This document shows positions 35,410-45,759 of a stretch of DNA of 64,000 bases, piece after piece; the stretch's first letter is position 1; each line of letters begins with the position of its first letter. The notes under the pieces were generated by a model. It ran no database searches, was not told the DNA's origin, and worked only from the letters and a program-made list of their open reading frames with translations. A program made the translations under genes and the position numbers. Location: NCBI GenBank assembly GCA_947650365.1, contig OX393556.1, forward strand, positions 78,359,579 to 78,423,578, in the 5' to 3' direction. This stretch comes from Chamaelirium japonicum (lineage: Eukaryota; Streptophyta; Magnoliopsida; Liliales; Melanthiaceae).

Positions 35410-38400
35410 GTGGAGGTTTTTTCTTTGTGTTTCTATGAAGATTCTTGGAATGTTAGAGGTTTAGGTAAGTTGGAGAAGAGGAGGGCTGCCAGTTCCTTTG
35501 CCTCTATTCATGACGTTGATATCATCTACATTCAGGAGTCGAAGCGGGAGAATCCGACGAGCCATTTTTTCCGTTCACTCAGTACGAGGAAGATTGTGAA
35601 GTGGGAAGCGAAGGACTCTACAGGAGCGTCAGGAGGTATTCTGGTGGGGTACAATGATGATCTATTTTTATTGAGGAGTACGAACGTTGGAGTGTTCTCC
35701 CTTTCCCTTATTTTTCAGAACAGGGTAGACGGAGAGGAATGGATGCTATCTTCCGTTTACGGCCCGACAGATCATAATAGAGGGGATGACTTCTGGACGG
35801 AGTTGTCCTTGTTTAGGGTGAATTTTCTTGGCCCTTGGGTGATCGCTGGAGACTTCAATGTGACGAGAGGGTCGGGGGAGCGGCTACGTAGCGGTGGTGA
35901 TATTTCGGCTATGAGAGCCTTTTCTCTCTTCATTTGTCAACAGGAGCTTATTGATCTCCCTTTGTCTGGGCGTACCTTCACGTGAAGCAACAAGAGAGAA
36001 GACCCAATTTTGGCTAGACTTGATCGGTTCCTGATTTTGGAGGACTGGGACTCGCGATTTTCGGGCTCGATCTAGTTAGGGCTGGCTTCTTGTGTTTCCG
36101 ACCATGCCCCGATTCTCCTTTCAACCGATTCCATCTCTCCAGTCCGCCCCCCTTTTAGGTTCGAGCTGATGTGGTCTTCGGAGGAAAGCCTCAAAGAGCT
36201 GCTGGCCAGGTGGTGGGTGGAAGCAGGCAGTCATGAGAACTCGGCGCTGAATATGATAAGCAAGCTCAGATTTATTAAGCGGAAGCTTTTGTGCTGGAGC
36301 AGGGAACACTTTGATCATGTCTTGCGGCAGAAGGCTTCTGTCTTGACGGAGATTCAGACTCTTGAAGTGAAGGGAGAATCCACCAACCTCTCGATTCGGG
36401 AGAATGAGAGATTGAAAGAGCTTAATAAGAGCCTCGTCCTTCTCCTTCGGAGGGAGGAAGAGATGTGGCGGCAACGTTCGAAGAAGCAATGGGTTAAGCA
36501 GGGAGATGCGAACACCACCTATTTCCACAAGGTGGCTAACGCCCGGAGGAGAAAGAACTTTCTGACTACTCTGTGGCATGAGGAGCAATCACTGACTTCT
36601 ACTTCCGATATCCTTGAGGCGGCTACTTCCTTTTTCAAGAGCTCGTTCCGTGAGGATAGCGCATCGTCTGGGGTTTCTTTCGATTGGTCCGGTATTGACT
36701 TCCGGAGACTCCCGGACGACTCGAATATTGACTCGGAGTTTATCGAGGAGGATTTCCGCAAGGCGGTCTTCCAGTCCAAAGGCGATGGTGCTCCGGGCCC
36801 TGATGGGTTCCCTATGGCGTTCTACCAGAAGTACTGGGACATGTTGAAGAGTGACCATTGCCGGTTTTTGGGTGACTTCTTTTCGGGCAAGGTGCGTCTC
36901 CACTACCTTAATCACTCTTGGATAATCCTTCTCCCTAAAAAATCTGCCGCAGAGACCATTCGAGACTTCAGGCCGATTTCTCTGTCGAACTGCCTCTACA
37001 AGATCATCGCGAAGGTACTAGCCAATAGGCTAGCAGACAACATCTCGCTACTGGTCTATCCCTCCCAGACGGCTTTCATTAAGGGGCGACTGATCCTTGA
37101 CAGTGTAGCGGCAGCCCACGAGACTATCTTCCACCTACGTGAATCTGAAGAAGAAGGGGTCCTGCTGAAGATTGACTTCGAACAAGCTTTCCATCAGATT
37201 CGGTGGGATTTCCTGCTGAAGCTACTGGAGGCCAAGGGTTTTTCTAGTAAGTGGTTGGCCTGGATAAAAGAGGTCTTGGTTTCCTCTAAGCTCTCATGTC
37301 TTATCAACGGTGAGCAGGGCAAGGATTTCAAGGTGTATAAGGGCCTGAAGCAAGGGTGCCCCTTATCCCCATATCTCTTCATCTTGGTGGTCGATGCCTT
37401 CGATGCTGCGGTTCGTAAGGCGAACTCCGAAGGTTTGGTGAAGGGAGTGGGCGGGCACGGTTGGACAACCTCGAATTTGCATTTTGCGGACGACTCTTTA
37501 CTTTTCGCCATGGCTTGTCCCATTCAGATGGTCTCGCTGAAGATTCTCCTCTACGGGCTGGAATTGACTTCAGGGCTGAAGATTAATTTCCAGAAGAGCA
37601 GCCTGTACTACATCGGCACGGGGGAAGCAGGTAGCGATTTGGCCAGGCTTCTGAACTGTAGAGAAGGCACCTTACCGATGAAATACTTGGGTCTGCCTAT
37701 CAGTGATAAGGCCCTGAGACGGGAGGACTGGGAGCAGCTGATTCTGAAGATCGAAAGAAGATTGGAGGGTTGGAAGGGTAGATTTTTGTCCTCAGGTGGC
37801 AGACTAGTGCTGGTGAACTCTGTTCTCTCTTCGATCCCCTCCTACTACCTTTCCTTCTATTTTCTGCCGTCCTGGGTGATTGACAGGATCGACAAAATCC
37901 GGCGCTCCTTCCTGTGGCATGGTGTAGGAACCAATTCAGGAGGATACAATCTGATGAGATGGGACCAGGTCTGTCTCCCAAAGAAATTGGGAGGGTTGGG
38001 AGTTTTAGTCCTACGCTGGTTTAACATCTTGATGTTGGGAAAATGGTGGTGGAGGTTGCAGCAAGGTTTGGATGGCTCTTGGCGGGAGGTTATTCTGGCT
38101 AGATATTTTAGGAGGTTCTTCCCTTTGCACTTACGGATTAGAGTCTCTGGCAGGATTTTCCATTTTTTGAGGGGCATTCTAAGGGTCAAAGACCTCTACA
38201 GGGAGGCGACTTCTCTTTCTTTAGGGGATGGGAGAGACATCAGATTTTGGCGTGACACTTGGCTTGGGACCAGGCCTTTGGAGCAGCTCTTCCCATCTCT
38301 CTTCTCCTTGGCCCGAAACAAGGGAGCTTCAGTCCGATCCCAAGCTTGTCGGAGGCTTGGCTCCATCGGTTGGAATGTTAAGCTTCTGGCTCCGTTAGAT

Positions 38401-39061
38401 CGGGATAGTCGGCGGGAGCTGCAGGATCTCTACGAAATTTTACAAGCAGCTTCCTTCAAAACCACGCGGGATAAGGTACGGTGGAATTGCTCCTCTTCTG
38501 GGATTTTCTCTGTTAGATCTTTCTACGAGCACCTCCTCCCTCGGGTTCAGCGTCACAGGCCGTCGAAGGCCATTTGGAGGACGAAGGCGCCTTCGAAGGT
38601 CCAGATCTTCTCCTTGCTGGCCTCGAGGAATAAGATTCTGACAAAGGTAAATTTGTTGAGGAGGCATTATCCCCAAGCGACGGACGCTCTTTGTACTTTC
38701 TGCAGCGCGGAGGAAGAAACATCACCACATCTGCTGCTTGGGTGTCCTTTTGCTAGGCAACTGTGGGATCATTTCGAAGGAAAGGCCGGAATCTTCTCGC
38801 ACCCAAGGTCTCTGTGGGGCCTTTGGTGCTCTTAGAGGAGGAGGAGAGTCCCATCGGGAATTCGGAAGCCGTGGGATATGTTGGTCATGGCGATCGTCTG
38901 GGTAATCTGGCTTGAGCGGAACAATCGGATTTTCAATGCTACTTCGACCGGGCAGGAGAAGCTGCGGCAGTCAGTTACCTCTCTTTTTAGGTCTTGGATT
39001 AGCCCTTGGTGAGACAACCTAGGGGAGGAGGCCCTTCTGTTTTGTAGCAATATGCTGACTT
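35410..39061 (+). pseudogene. LINE ORF2 (endonuclease and reverse transcriptase)
   Basis: The apurinic-type endonuclease at 35440-36110 has WNVRGLG, the catalytic Glu in IYIQESK, AGDFNVTRG and SDHAP. It is interrupted by TGA at 35983 and TAG at 36073. The RT (36169-38835 open frame) has GAPGPDGFPMAFYQKYW, GLKQGCPLSPYLFIL and catalytic FADDSLLF, followed by the zinc-binding RT-associated domain (CTFCSAEEETSPHLLLGCPF). A TAG at 38833 precedes the last WLERNNRIF segment, which ends at the stop near 39061. The enzyme would nick target DNA and copy LINE RNA in the nucleus. Not functional now. Confidence 0.92.
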
Positions 39062-39130
39062 AGTTTTAATGGTTTCTGGTTGGGGTCCGCCAAATCCTCC
39101 CTCCTTCAGGAGGGGTTCTCAAAAAAAAAA

Positions 39131-41195
39131 TTATATATGTGTTATGCTCTATACCATGTTCCTTACAACTCCATAGTGATTAACCCTACTCCATTCTTCT
39201 TTGAATTTCTCAAAATCATTTCTTGTATAGAATTTTGTTGTATGCTTTAAGAGGTAGGCATCATCATCCACAATCTGATATTTGTGCTCGGATTCAAAAT
39301 CTTTATCATTTTCTCTTTTCACAATTATCTCCATTGTCGTCTCATATTTCTTCACGAAGTCTCTAAGATTGGGTTTAGATGTGATGTACATATCATAAAA
39401 GGCATTCATCCTTTCACTACGCCTTGTAGTATTCATCCCTACAAAAAATGTGCATCGATTGTAAACAGGCACCCAAGAAGTTCTTATTTGATAGAGTTGA
39501 TTGAGCCACTCATTTCCTTGCAGTCCATACTCTAAAATTAGTGTACTCCACTTCTCCTCAAAATCTTCAACCTTATACGTCTTACGTATACATTCTTTCA
39601 TCTACCGCTTAAAATTGGACTTTTTAAAATATACTTATGACAACTTCTCAACAAATTTCTTCTTGATGTGCCAAAGGCATAATTGATGATGTACATTTGG
39701 AAATACTTTAGTAATAGTTGCTCTCATTGCCAAGTCCTGGTCTGTGATGTGTGACACTGGATGATGTCCACCCATAGCTTGAAGCCAAGTCTCAAATAAC
39801 AAATAAAATGTCGCCTCAATCTTATCTTGTAACAGTGCACAACCAAATTGAATAGATTGCAGGTAGTGATTTACACCTGTAAAAGGTGCAAATGACATAT
39901 CGCACTTGTTTGTTCGATATGTTGTATCAAAGGAAACCACATATCTAAATTGTTTATATGTCATTCTAGACCTTGCATCTACCCAATAGAAATTCACTAT
40001 CCTGTAGTCTTGATCATACTGCATTGCATAAAAAAATTATAGATTCTCGTTCTATTTTTTTTTCTGAAATAATTGAGGATTGAATGTGCATCTCCATGTT
40101 CTAGCTCTTTATGCCTAACTGGCCTCAAATAGTTCCAACAGTCTCTGTCGTCAAACCCAATTTGATCTCCACCGAGAACTGAAGCATCTTTCCCCACTTG
40201 TAAATTTTCCTATGGAAAACCTCTGTCATGTCTCTTGCAGCTATAGTTACCAAGTCGGAAAACGGAAAAAAAATGGCAAGGAAAAAAATCGAAAAGATAA
40301 GATGAAAACAGAAAAAATAAAAAAAAATCTTAAAAATTATACCAAATATGTATATATGTCATTTTCCAACATTAAGTTCAAAACATATAGCATGTGCGTT
40401 TATTAAGTACGAACAAAATAAAACCTGAACCCAATTTAAACCCGGACCAAACCCGACTCATTTTATATGTTTTTTATGTGTTTTTTCCGTTTTAAACACG
40501 GATAAAACGTGTACATACGTTTTTTTTCAAAAAAATGAGTTCTTTTCCTGTTTACTATGACTTTGAATCGATACACGTTTTATACGCGTTTTTTTCAAAA
40601 AAAACGCCCGATTTGGTAACTATGCTTGCTGCCTTGGGCATGTGTCAGTTCGATCTTATTTTTATCCTCTTGGCTGGAGATACCAGTTTATGATTGTAAT
40701 TGTTATTAAATACAGTCACAATCCACTTCCCCTTCGCTCATCGTTTAAGACCTGCATAGTTTCCTTACACCCATAGTTAGTCGTTGATCGAGTTACTTCT
40801 ACTTCTTTTCCAATTTTCTACAACATTTTCACTACCAAGTACCAACCATATCTTTCTCAACCTTCTCTTTCTGAACTTTTTCTCTTTGAGTCCAGTTGTA
40901 ATGCCCGTCATGGGAGCATACAAACTTTTTACTAACCACTTGGTTAGAGTGCCATCGAGACTTGCTTGAAGTTCTAGTACGAATCATAAAACCTTCCTGG
41001 CGGCTGTACTCTTCATAGTACTTTTTTGCAGAATCGACTATATCAAAACACATCCCTTCGTATGGTGCATCAAAACTTTTCACCCCTTTATTAGGAGTCT
41101 GGCAACCATCAACTTTGGCTACATCTATATCAATTGAACAAGAACCACTATTTTTAATTTGAATATTCAGGTTTGAGAAAGTATGGCGAACATTT
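39131..41195 (-). pseudogene. Second FAR1-type transposase, DNA-binding and catalytic part
   Basis: Read leftward: FAR1-type domain at 41083-40640 (YEGMCFDIVDSAKKYYEEYS, GFMIRTRTSS and a Cys-rich continuation with stops, broken by a MITE at 40242-40624); linker (DDRDCWNYLRPVRHKELEHG); MULE catalytic core at 40024-39635 with SFDTTYRTNK (first Asp), FAPFTGVNHY, ITDQDLAM (second Asp) and CLWHIKKKF; then NEWLNQLYQIRTSWVPVYN and TTRRSERMNAFYDMY at 39601-39149, reaching the LINE at 39130. Several stops and the insertions rule out function. It is only distantly similar to the 9162 transposase. I could not find its terminal repeats. Confidence 0.85.
40242..40624. mobile_element. hAT-type MITE inside the FAR1-type gene
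   Basis: 383 bp with 12-bp terminal inverted repeats, TATAGTTACCAA at the left and TTGGTAACTATG at the right (one terminal difference). Flanks CTTGCAGC (40234-40241) and CTTGCTGC (40625-40632) form an 8-bp duplication with one change, the length made by hAT transposases. Removing it rejoins the FAR1-like frame near 40640. No coding capacity. Confidence 0.88.
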
Positions 41196-41531
41196 AAACG
41201 GCCTCTTCATTGAAGTGATCGGGTTCCATTGAGATGTGGTATGAGAAATATTACAAAATGTTAATATTTTTTAAACAAGAAAAATATAGAAAATATATGA
41301 AAAGTATAGTAGGCAAAGGGCATATATCTGTAAACTTGAAATGACCCCAATTTGAGATATATGGGAAAAGGGCATAGACCTGTAAACTTGTTTGACATAT
41401 GAATCTCAACTCTATTAATTAGAATTAAATTTTATTCTCAAAATTTGTCTGTTCTTATCTTATCCTTGTTGGGATATGTTGCAGGTGATGGACCAAACAA
41501 TTACATCAACTTCATCAGTAATCTGACTTCT

Positions 41532-41743
41532 ACCCGGCCACCAGGGGATTGGAGAGTTGGCAAAGCAAGTGATGCTTTGGTAAGGAGGTTGTGGGTTCAA
41601 ATCCTCCTCCCCTAGATTTACCAAGGAGTTTAAGTGGGAATTGCCGAGTGGGTCGGGCTTCACTTCCGGAGGGATTAGTCCAAACTTGGATTGGGCCATT
41701 GTCTGAAATGTTTCGGGACACCCAGTGTTTTAAAAAAAACAAA
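41532..41743 (+). mobile_element. tRNA-derived SINE
   Basis: The head has RNA polymerase III promoter boxes: an A-box-like TTGGCAAAGCAAGTG (about 41557) and a good B box GGGTTCAAATCC (41593-41604). About 130 bp of tail ends in an A-rich stretch. Flanks AATCTGACTTCT (41520) and AATCTGGCTACT (41744) match at 10 of 12 bases, consistent with LINE-driven insertion. It is a retroposon, not a functional tRNA gene. Confidence 0.75.
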
Positions 41744-41755
41744 AATCTGGCTACT

Positions 41756-42352
41756 CTTGTTCAGAAGAATGTTACGCCCATGAAGAAATTGATGATGCCA
41801 TTAGAAGGAATCTTTCATTCACCATTTCCTTAAATAACTCATCTACTTAAGAGAGTTGGTTTCAATTGAGAACTATCAAATCTTCTGATCGAATGCTTCT
41901 ATTTAAAAGTGGTATATATGACAAAAAGAGACTGCGTTGTATTCAATTGAGAAATTTGGAAAGGTATAGAGCTGCCCAAACTTTCAGGCTTCAAACAAGA
42001 CACCTCTACAAAGTTTTAGCAAACAAAGATCGATTGCACAACTCTAATAAGTTTAATTTGGAAAGGCATAACGTCTGAAGCACGCACTTGATCTCAATCT
42101 AGGTTATTGACAGAGGTTGGAGGAGATTAGCGCCGGCTGCGACTTCTTCTCCTTCCTTCATGGTCCTGATGGGATCTGAAAGGGCAGCAGAGATGTTCTT
42201 CTCGAGCCTAATCCCGATTTAGGGTTTTGAATGAGGAAATTCTACCGTAAAGAGAGATGCGGCTTAGGGTTTTTTTTTTTTCCGGGAAGAACAGAGGTTA
42301 TGATCATCCTGTTTTCCATAGATAGAGTACAATTATTTGCCGGGTGGAAGAA
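41756..42352. other. No gene recognised
   Basis: Flank of the gypsy element: short frames only. It includes a GATTTAGGGTTTTG plant telo-box-like sequence (about 42213 and 42262), which often occurs in 5' untranslated regions, but no coding exon follows before the LTR. Confidence 0.4.
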
Positions 42353-42357
42353 GGTAC

Positions 42358-44492
42358 TGTGTGCGCGGAAAAAAGATACGGGTCGTCTTTATTGCGGATC
42401 ACACGAGATTACAGAGTGCGCCGGGACCCGGGGGCTCGGGTGTGGCGAGTCCGGGTGCGGCGAGTGTTGATCAGGAGATTGTGGGAGAGATCCTCTGGAG
42501 GGTCCCTTTGATCCGCGTCTCCACGTGGTATTCGTGCGAGAGCTCTGAAGGGGTTGCCCAGGACAGAGGTCTTTACAGGGTGAGGGTTTTTGAGAGGCTA
42601 AGGAGTTTCTGCCGTTGATTTTGTCCCGTCCGTGCTTCGCGCTTTCTCGACTAGGGAGGCTTTGGGCTTCGTTCCTCGGTCTTCGTATCTTCCTCGATCC
42701 TTGCTTGACCTCGGCGTCCTTGATCGTCTGTTCACGGCGTCGATCGTGCTTTTGGCTTTGGCTTTCGGCTTTGGCGTTGCTTTGGCGTGGCTCTGGCTTT
42801 TACTTTGCTTTGGCGCTTGCGCTTGAACGTAGACGGGTAGAGACTTGCGATGCTTTAGTTCTTCCGGACTTCACATCGTATCGGCTAGAACGTGCGGTGC
42901 TTTGCTCGTGACCGACGTAATTGCTTGGCTTTGGCACGTGCGTTGCTTTGGCGCGGGCTTTACCGGTGCATCTGCTTTGGCTTCTTGCGTTGGCTTTGGC
43001 TTTAGCTTCGACTCGATCTTCTTCTCGAACGGCGATGGCTACTTTTTCAGGGCTTCTTTATTCTTCCGGCTTCCTCGACGGTTGTGGCGTCGGCTGGCTT
43101 CTTCTCCGGGCGTATTTGGCTTGATCGGAGTTGAAGGTTTCTTATGGAGATGGTGGGTGTAGCACCGATCTCCGTGCGACGGTTGTAGCGTCGACTTTTG
43201 TTGATGAAGACGGCGAGGGTAGCACCGATCTCCGCACGACGGTTGTAGCGTCGGCTTTTGTTGATGAAGAAGGCGGGGGTAGCACCGATCTCCGTGCGAC
43301 GGTTGTAGCGTCGGCTTTTATTGATGAAGACGGCGGGGGTAGCACCGGCTTCAGGCCTTCTTCTCCCGGCTTTCTTCTTCGTGCGAGGAGTTGATGCCTT
43401 TGTTGAAGACAACGGGTGTTGTCGGCTTCGATCTTCTTCTCCGGCCTTTGCTTATGGCGTCTTCGGAGCTGATGAAGATCGTTGGAGCAGTCGGGGTGAT
43501 GACGACTCCGGGTCTTCTTCTCCAAGCTTTCTTCTTCGTCCGAGGAGTCGAAGCTTTGATCTTCGAGTGCAAGGTCTTCACGTTGATGAGGACTTGAAGG
43601 GCCAAGGATTCCCGTAGGACGTGCTTGTCGTGCCTCATGAAGCCTTCGGTCGTCGAGCGTTGGAGCTTCTCTTGCGGAGCTCTTTCGTCTTCGGCTTTCG
43701 GACCCTTTGTGCCTTCCCCCACCCCTTCTATTTATAGGCAAAGGGGGGCGGTTGGGGGAGATATGGCTGAAATCTTTTTGTTTCATCCGATATCTCCCCC
43801 CATAACCACCAAGATATTGTTCCTTTATCCGAGGAAACAAACTCGATCCCCTCCTTTTTAGTTGGGGTGGTTACGGGCTAGATGTGACTCGATCTTCGAA
43901 GATTGAGTTGTTATTTTTTGCACTTTTGGATCGGATGGCGACACAACGTCATCTTGTCCGTTGGATCGAGGGATCGTCGTGGATCTACGGCTGCGTAGAC
44001 GTCCACGCCACCTCCCCCCGCATCGAGGAAGTTTTGATTTTTTTTCTTTTCTTTTCTTTTCTTTTCTTTTTTTTCTCTTTTTTTTTATTTTTTTTTATTT
44101 TTCCCTCATAGCCTGCCCCACCTCCCCATGGGGAGGGGGGCACGATTTTCAAGAAGGGGGGGCCGGTGGGCCCCCCTTTATGTGCTCGAGTTGCGGGTCC
44201 GATGGGACCCGTTTGCTTTGAGTTGGGTCGCGGCGCGCGAATTGAGTTTGCACGCGGGCCGAGTTCGCATGCGGGCCATTCGTGTGCGGGCCCAATTTCG
44301 CAAGAAGGCCATTGTGTATGGGCCGAGTTGCGCATGTGGGCCGTTGTGTGTGGGCCGAGTTGCGCATGTGGGCCGTTGTGTGTGGGCCACGTTTATGTAT
44401 GCGAGTCGGGTTCGACCCGAAGGCCATTGGGTGCGGGCCTATTGTACGTGTACAAATCGGGTTCGACCTGTGGGCTAATTTCAATGCCCACA
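42358..44492 (-). mobile_element. 3' LTR of the Tat element
   Basis: TGTGTGCGC to CAATGCCCACA on the plus strand, 2135 bp. Minus-strand TATA box CTATAAATAG near 43731-43740 lies about 755 bp from the U3 end. It carries three 60-bp tandem units (from 43162) where the other LTR has two, and short GGGCCGAGTTGCGCATGTG repeats near 44320-44390. Arg/Ser-rich frames across it are not considered real. Confidence 0.95.
43162..43341. repeat. 60-bp tandem repeat in the 3' LTR (3 units)
   Basis: GCACCGATCTCCGTGCGACG-type units start at 43162, 43222 and 43282, followed by a partial one at 43342. The 5' LTR has two (57778, 57838). The difference accounts for most of the length difference between the LTRs. 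Confidence 0.9.
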
Positions 44493-44512
44493 AATGCCCC
44501 CTCAAGTTTGAG
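44493..44512 (-). other. Polypurine tract of the Tat element
   Basis: On the minus strand, AACTTGAGGGGGCATT immediately precedes the 3' LTR start TGTGGGCATTG, a normal gypsy plus-strand primer site. Confidence 0.85.
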
Positions 44513-44569
44513 TGCGCCCGCGAGAAACGCGTAGCGCTTGGACTTGAGTCGCGTATTCGTGTGGGATTA

Positions 44570-44660
44570 GGTCTTTATAAGGACCCCCGTTTTTTGTTTC
44601 TCTTCATTATTGACGATTCCCGGCAGCTTGGAGACGAAAGCTCTTGTTAGGGTTTCTTGC
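44570..44660 (+). promoter_or_regulatory. Candidate promoter of the opposite-strand gene
   Basis: Just inside the 3' LTR on the plus strand, CTTTATAAGG (about 44574-44582) is a good TATA box, and about 70 bp later GTTAGGGTTTC is a plant telo-box like those in the 5' untranslated regions of many expressed plant genes. Both point toward the PMD gene, away from the element's own pol. This is inference from position; no transcript is known. Confidence 0.5.
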
Positions 44661-44984
44661 TTTGCGACGATGACACGGAGGATGAAGGTGGTCACGCCAT
44701 GGAGCTCGCGAAGGAGAGGAGATCGTCAAATTGCGGAGGGCGGAGCGTCGCAGGCAAGGTGGTTCTCCTCCTCCTCCTCCTTCTTCTTCTTCTTCTTCTT
44801 CTTCTGGGTTCTGGACCGCATGTGCGGGAGCGGCAGCAGCATGGCGGCAGCGGCGAGGCACGGCGCGTGAAGCGCGACGGGGGCCGGTGCAGCAGCGGCA
44901 GCGGGCGCAGGGGCCGGTGCAGCAACGGCATGCGGCGGGGGGGGGGGGGGGGGGCGGTGCAGCAGCGGCGCGCGGCGGGCGCGG

Positions 44985-45250
44985 GAGGCGCGGCGCGGCC
45001 AGGGCTGCGGACCGAAGGCGGGGCGCGGCCGGGGCTGTAGGCCGGAGGCGGGGTGCGGCCGGGGCTGCGGGCCGGAGGCGGGGCGCGCGGCCGGGGCTGC
45101 GGGCCGGAGGCGGGGCGCGGCCGGGGCTGCGGGCCGGAGGTGGGGCGCGCGGCCGGGGCTGCGGGCCAAAGGCGGGGCGCAGGGCCGGGGCTGCGGGCCG
45201 GAGGCAAGGCGCGGCCGGGGCTGCGGGCCGGAGGCGGGGTGCTCGGGGTC
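44985..45250. repeat. ~30-bp GC-rich tandem repeat
   Basis: About eight imperfect units of GGCCGGGGCTGCGGGCCGGA followed by GGCGGGGCGC. Over 85 percent G+C by eye, strongly strand-asymmetric (G-rich top strand), so it may form G-quadruplex-like structures. Confidence 0.9.
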
Positions 45251-45429
45251 CAGTGCGGCAGCGGTGCGCGGCGGCGCGGGGGCCGGTGCGGCTGCGGCGC
45301 GCGGGGGCCAGTGCAGCAGCGGCGCGGTGGTCGGCGCTGGTCGAGGCCGGCAGCACCCCCCTGCCGGTTTTAACAGGAGAGAGGGAGTCGCGGCTTTTTG
45401 CCGTGGCCCCTCTCTTTTTTTTTCTTTAT

Positions 45430-45690
45430 TTGCTCAAGGGGCCGGCAGCCTTTTTGCTTAGGCCCCCCCGTTTTCTTTGTTTTGCACATGGGGCCGACGG
45501 CTTTTTTAGCCGAGGCCCTCCCTGTTCTTTTGTTTCTGCATTCGGGACCTGCGGCCTTTTTTAGCCGAGGTTCCCCTTTGTTTCTTTGTTCTGGGATTCA
45601 GGACCTACGGCTTTTTGGCTGAGGTTCCCCTTTGTTTATTCGTTTAGGCATTCGGGATCTGCGGCCCTTTTTAGCCGAGGCTCTTTTTTT
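45430..45690. repeat. ~52-bp T-rich tandem hairpin repeat
   Basis: Five units near 45440, 45491, 45543, 45599 and 45653. Each has a short hairpin such as CGGCTTTTTTAGCCG followed by AGGCCC or AGGTTCCCC and a T-rich spacer. The pyrimidine-rich ends resemble repeated splice-acceptor context. Confidence 0.85.
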
Positions 45691-45759
45691 TTTTTTTTTA
45701 CATCGACTTGTACTTTTCTTGCTATCTGACTTGGGCTTTGTCTTCCTTTCCTTTCCAGG

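Larger units (their letters stand above)
33411..39130 (+). mobile_element. Near-full-length L1-type LINE
   Basis: 5.7 kb with GC-rich 5' end, ORF1 with zinc knuckles, ORF2 (endonuclease, RT, zinc-binding domain), the conserved 3' tail and a ten-base poly-A. It splits the minus-strand FAR1-type gene. I see no clear target duplication, so target bases may have been lost. Several frameshifts and stops make it inactive. Confidence 0.92.
44661..45759 (+). other. Possible first exon and GC-rich intron of the opposite-strand gene
   Basis: A short basic frame begins near 44669 (ATGACACGG) and reaches a GT-rich region near 44762. Then come tandem G/C repeats and T-rich hairpin repeats with no credible code. 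A strong acceptor (TTTCCTTTCCAG) ends at 45758, directly before the PMD frame, so a long intron is plausible. Apparent Arg/Gly/Ala- and Pro-rich frames are products of repeat composition. Confidence 0.4.

Noticed and set aside
41556..41610. A tRNA gene
   Set aside because: A and B boxes are present but there is no cloverleaf or anticodon stem; a tail and target duplication make it a SINE.
43047..43840. Arg/Ser-rich frames in the Tat LTRs (also 57675-58393)
   Set aside because: Repeat-derived and interrupted differently in the two LTRs.
44607..45564. Long Ala/Arg/Pro- or Gly-rich frames on both strands
   Set aside because: Produced by a G-rich tandem repeat; no stable composition of a real protein and no family signature.
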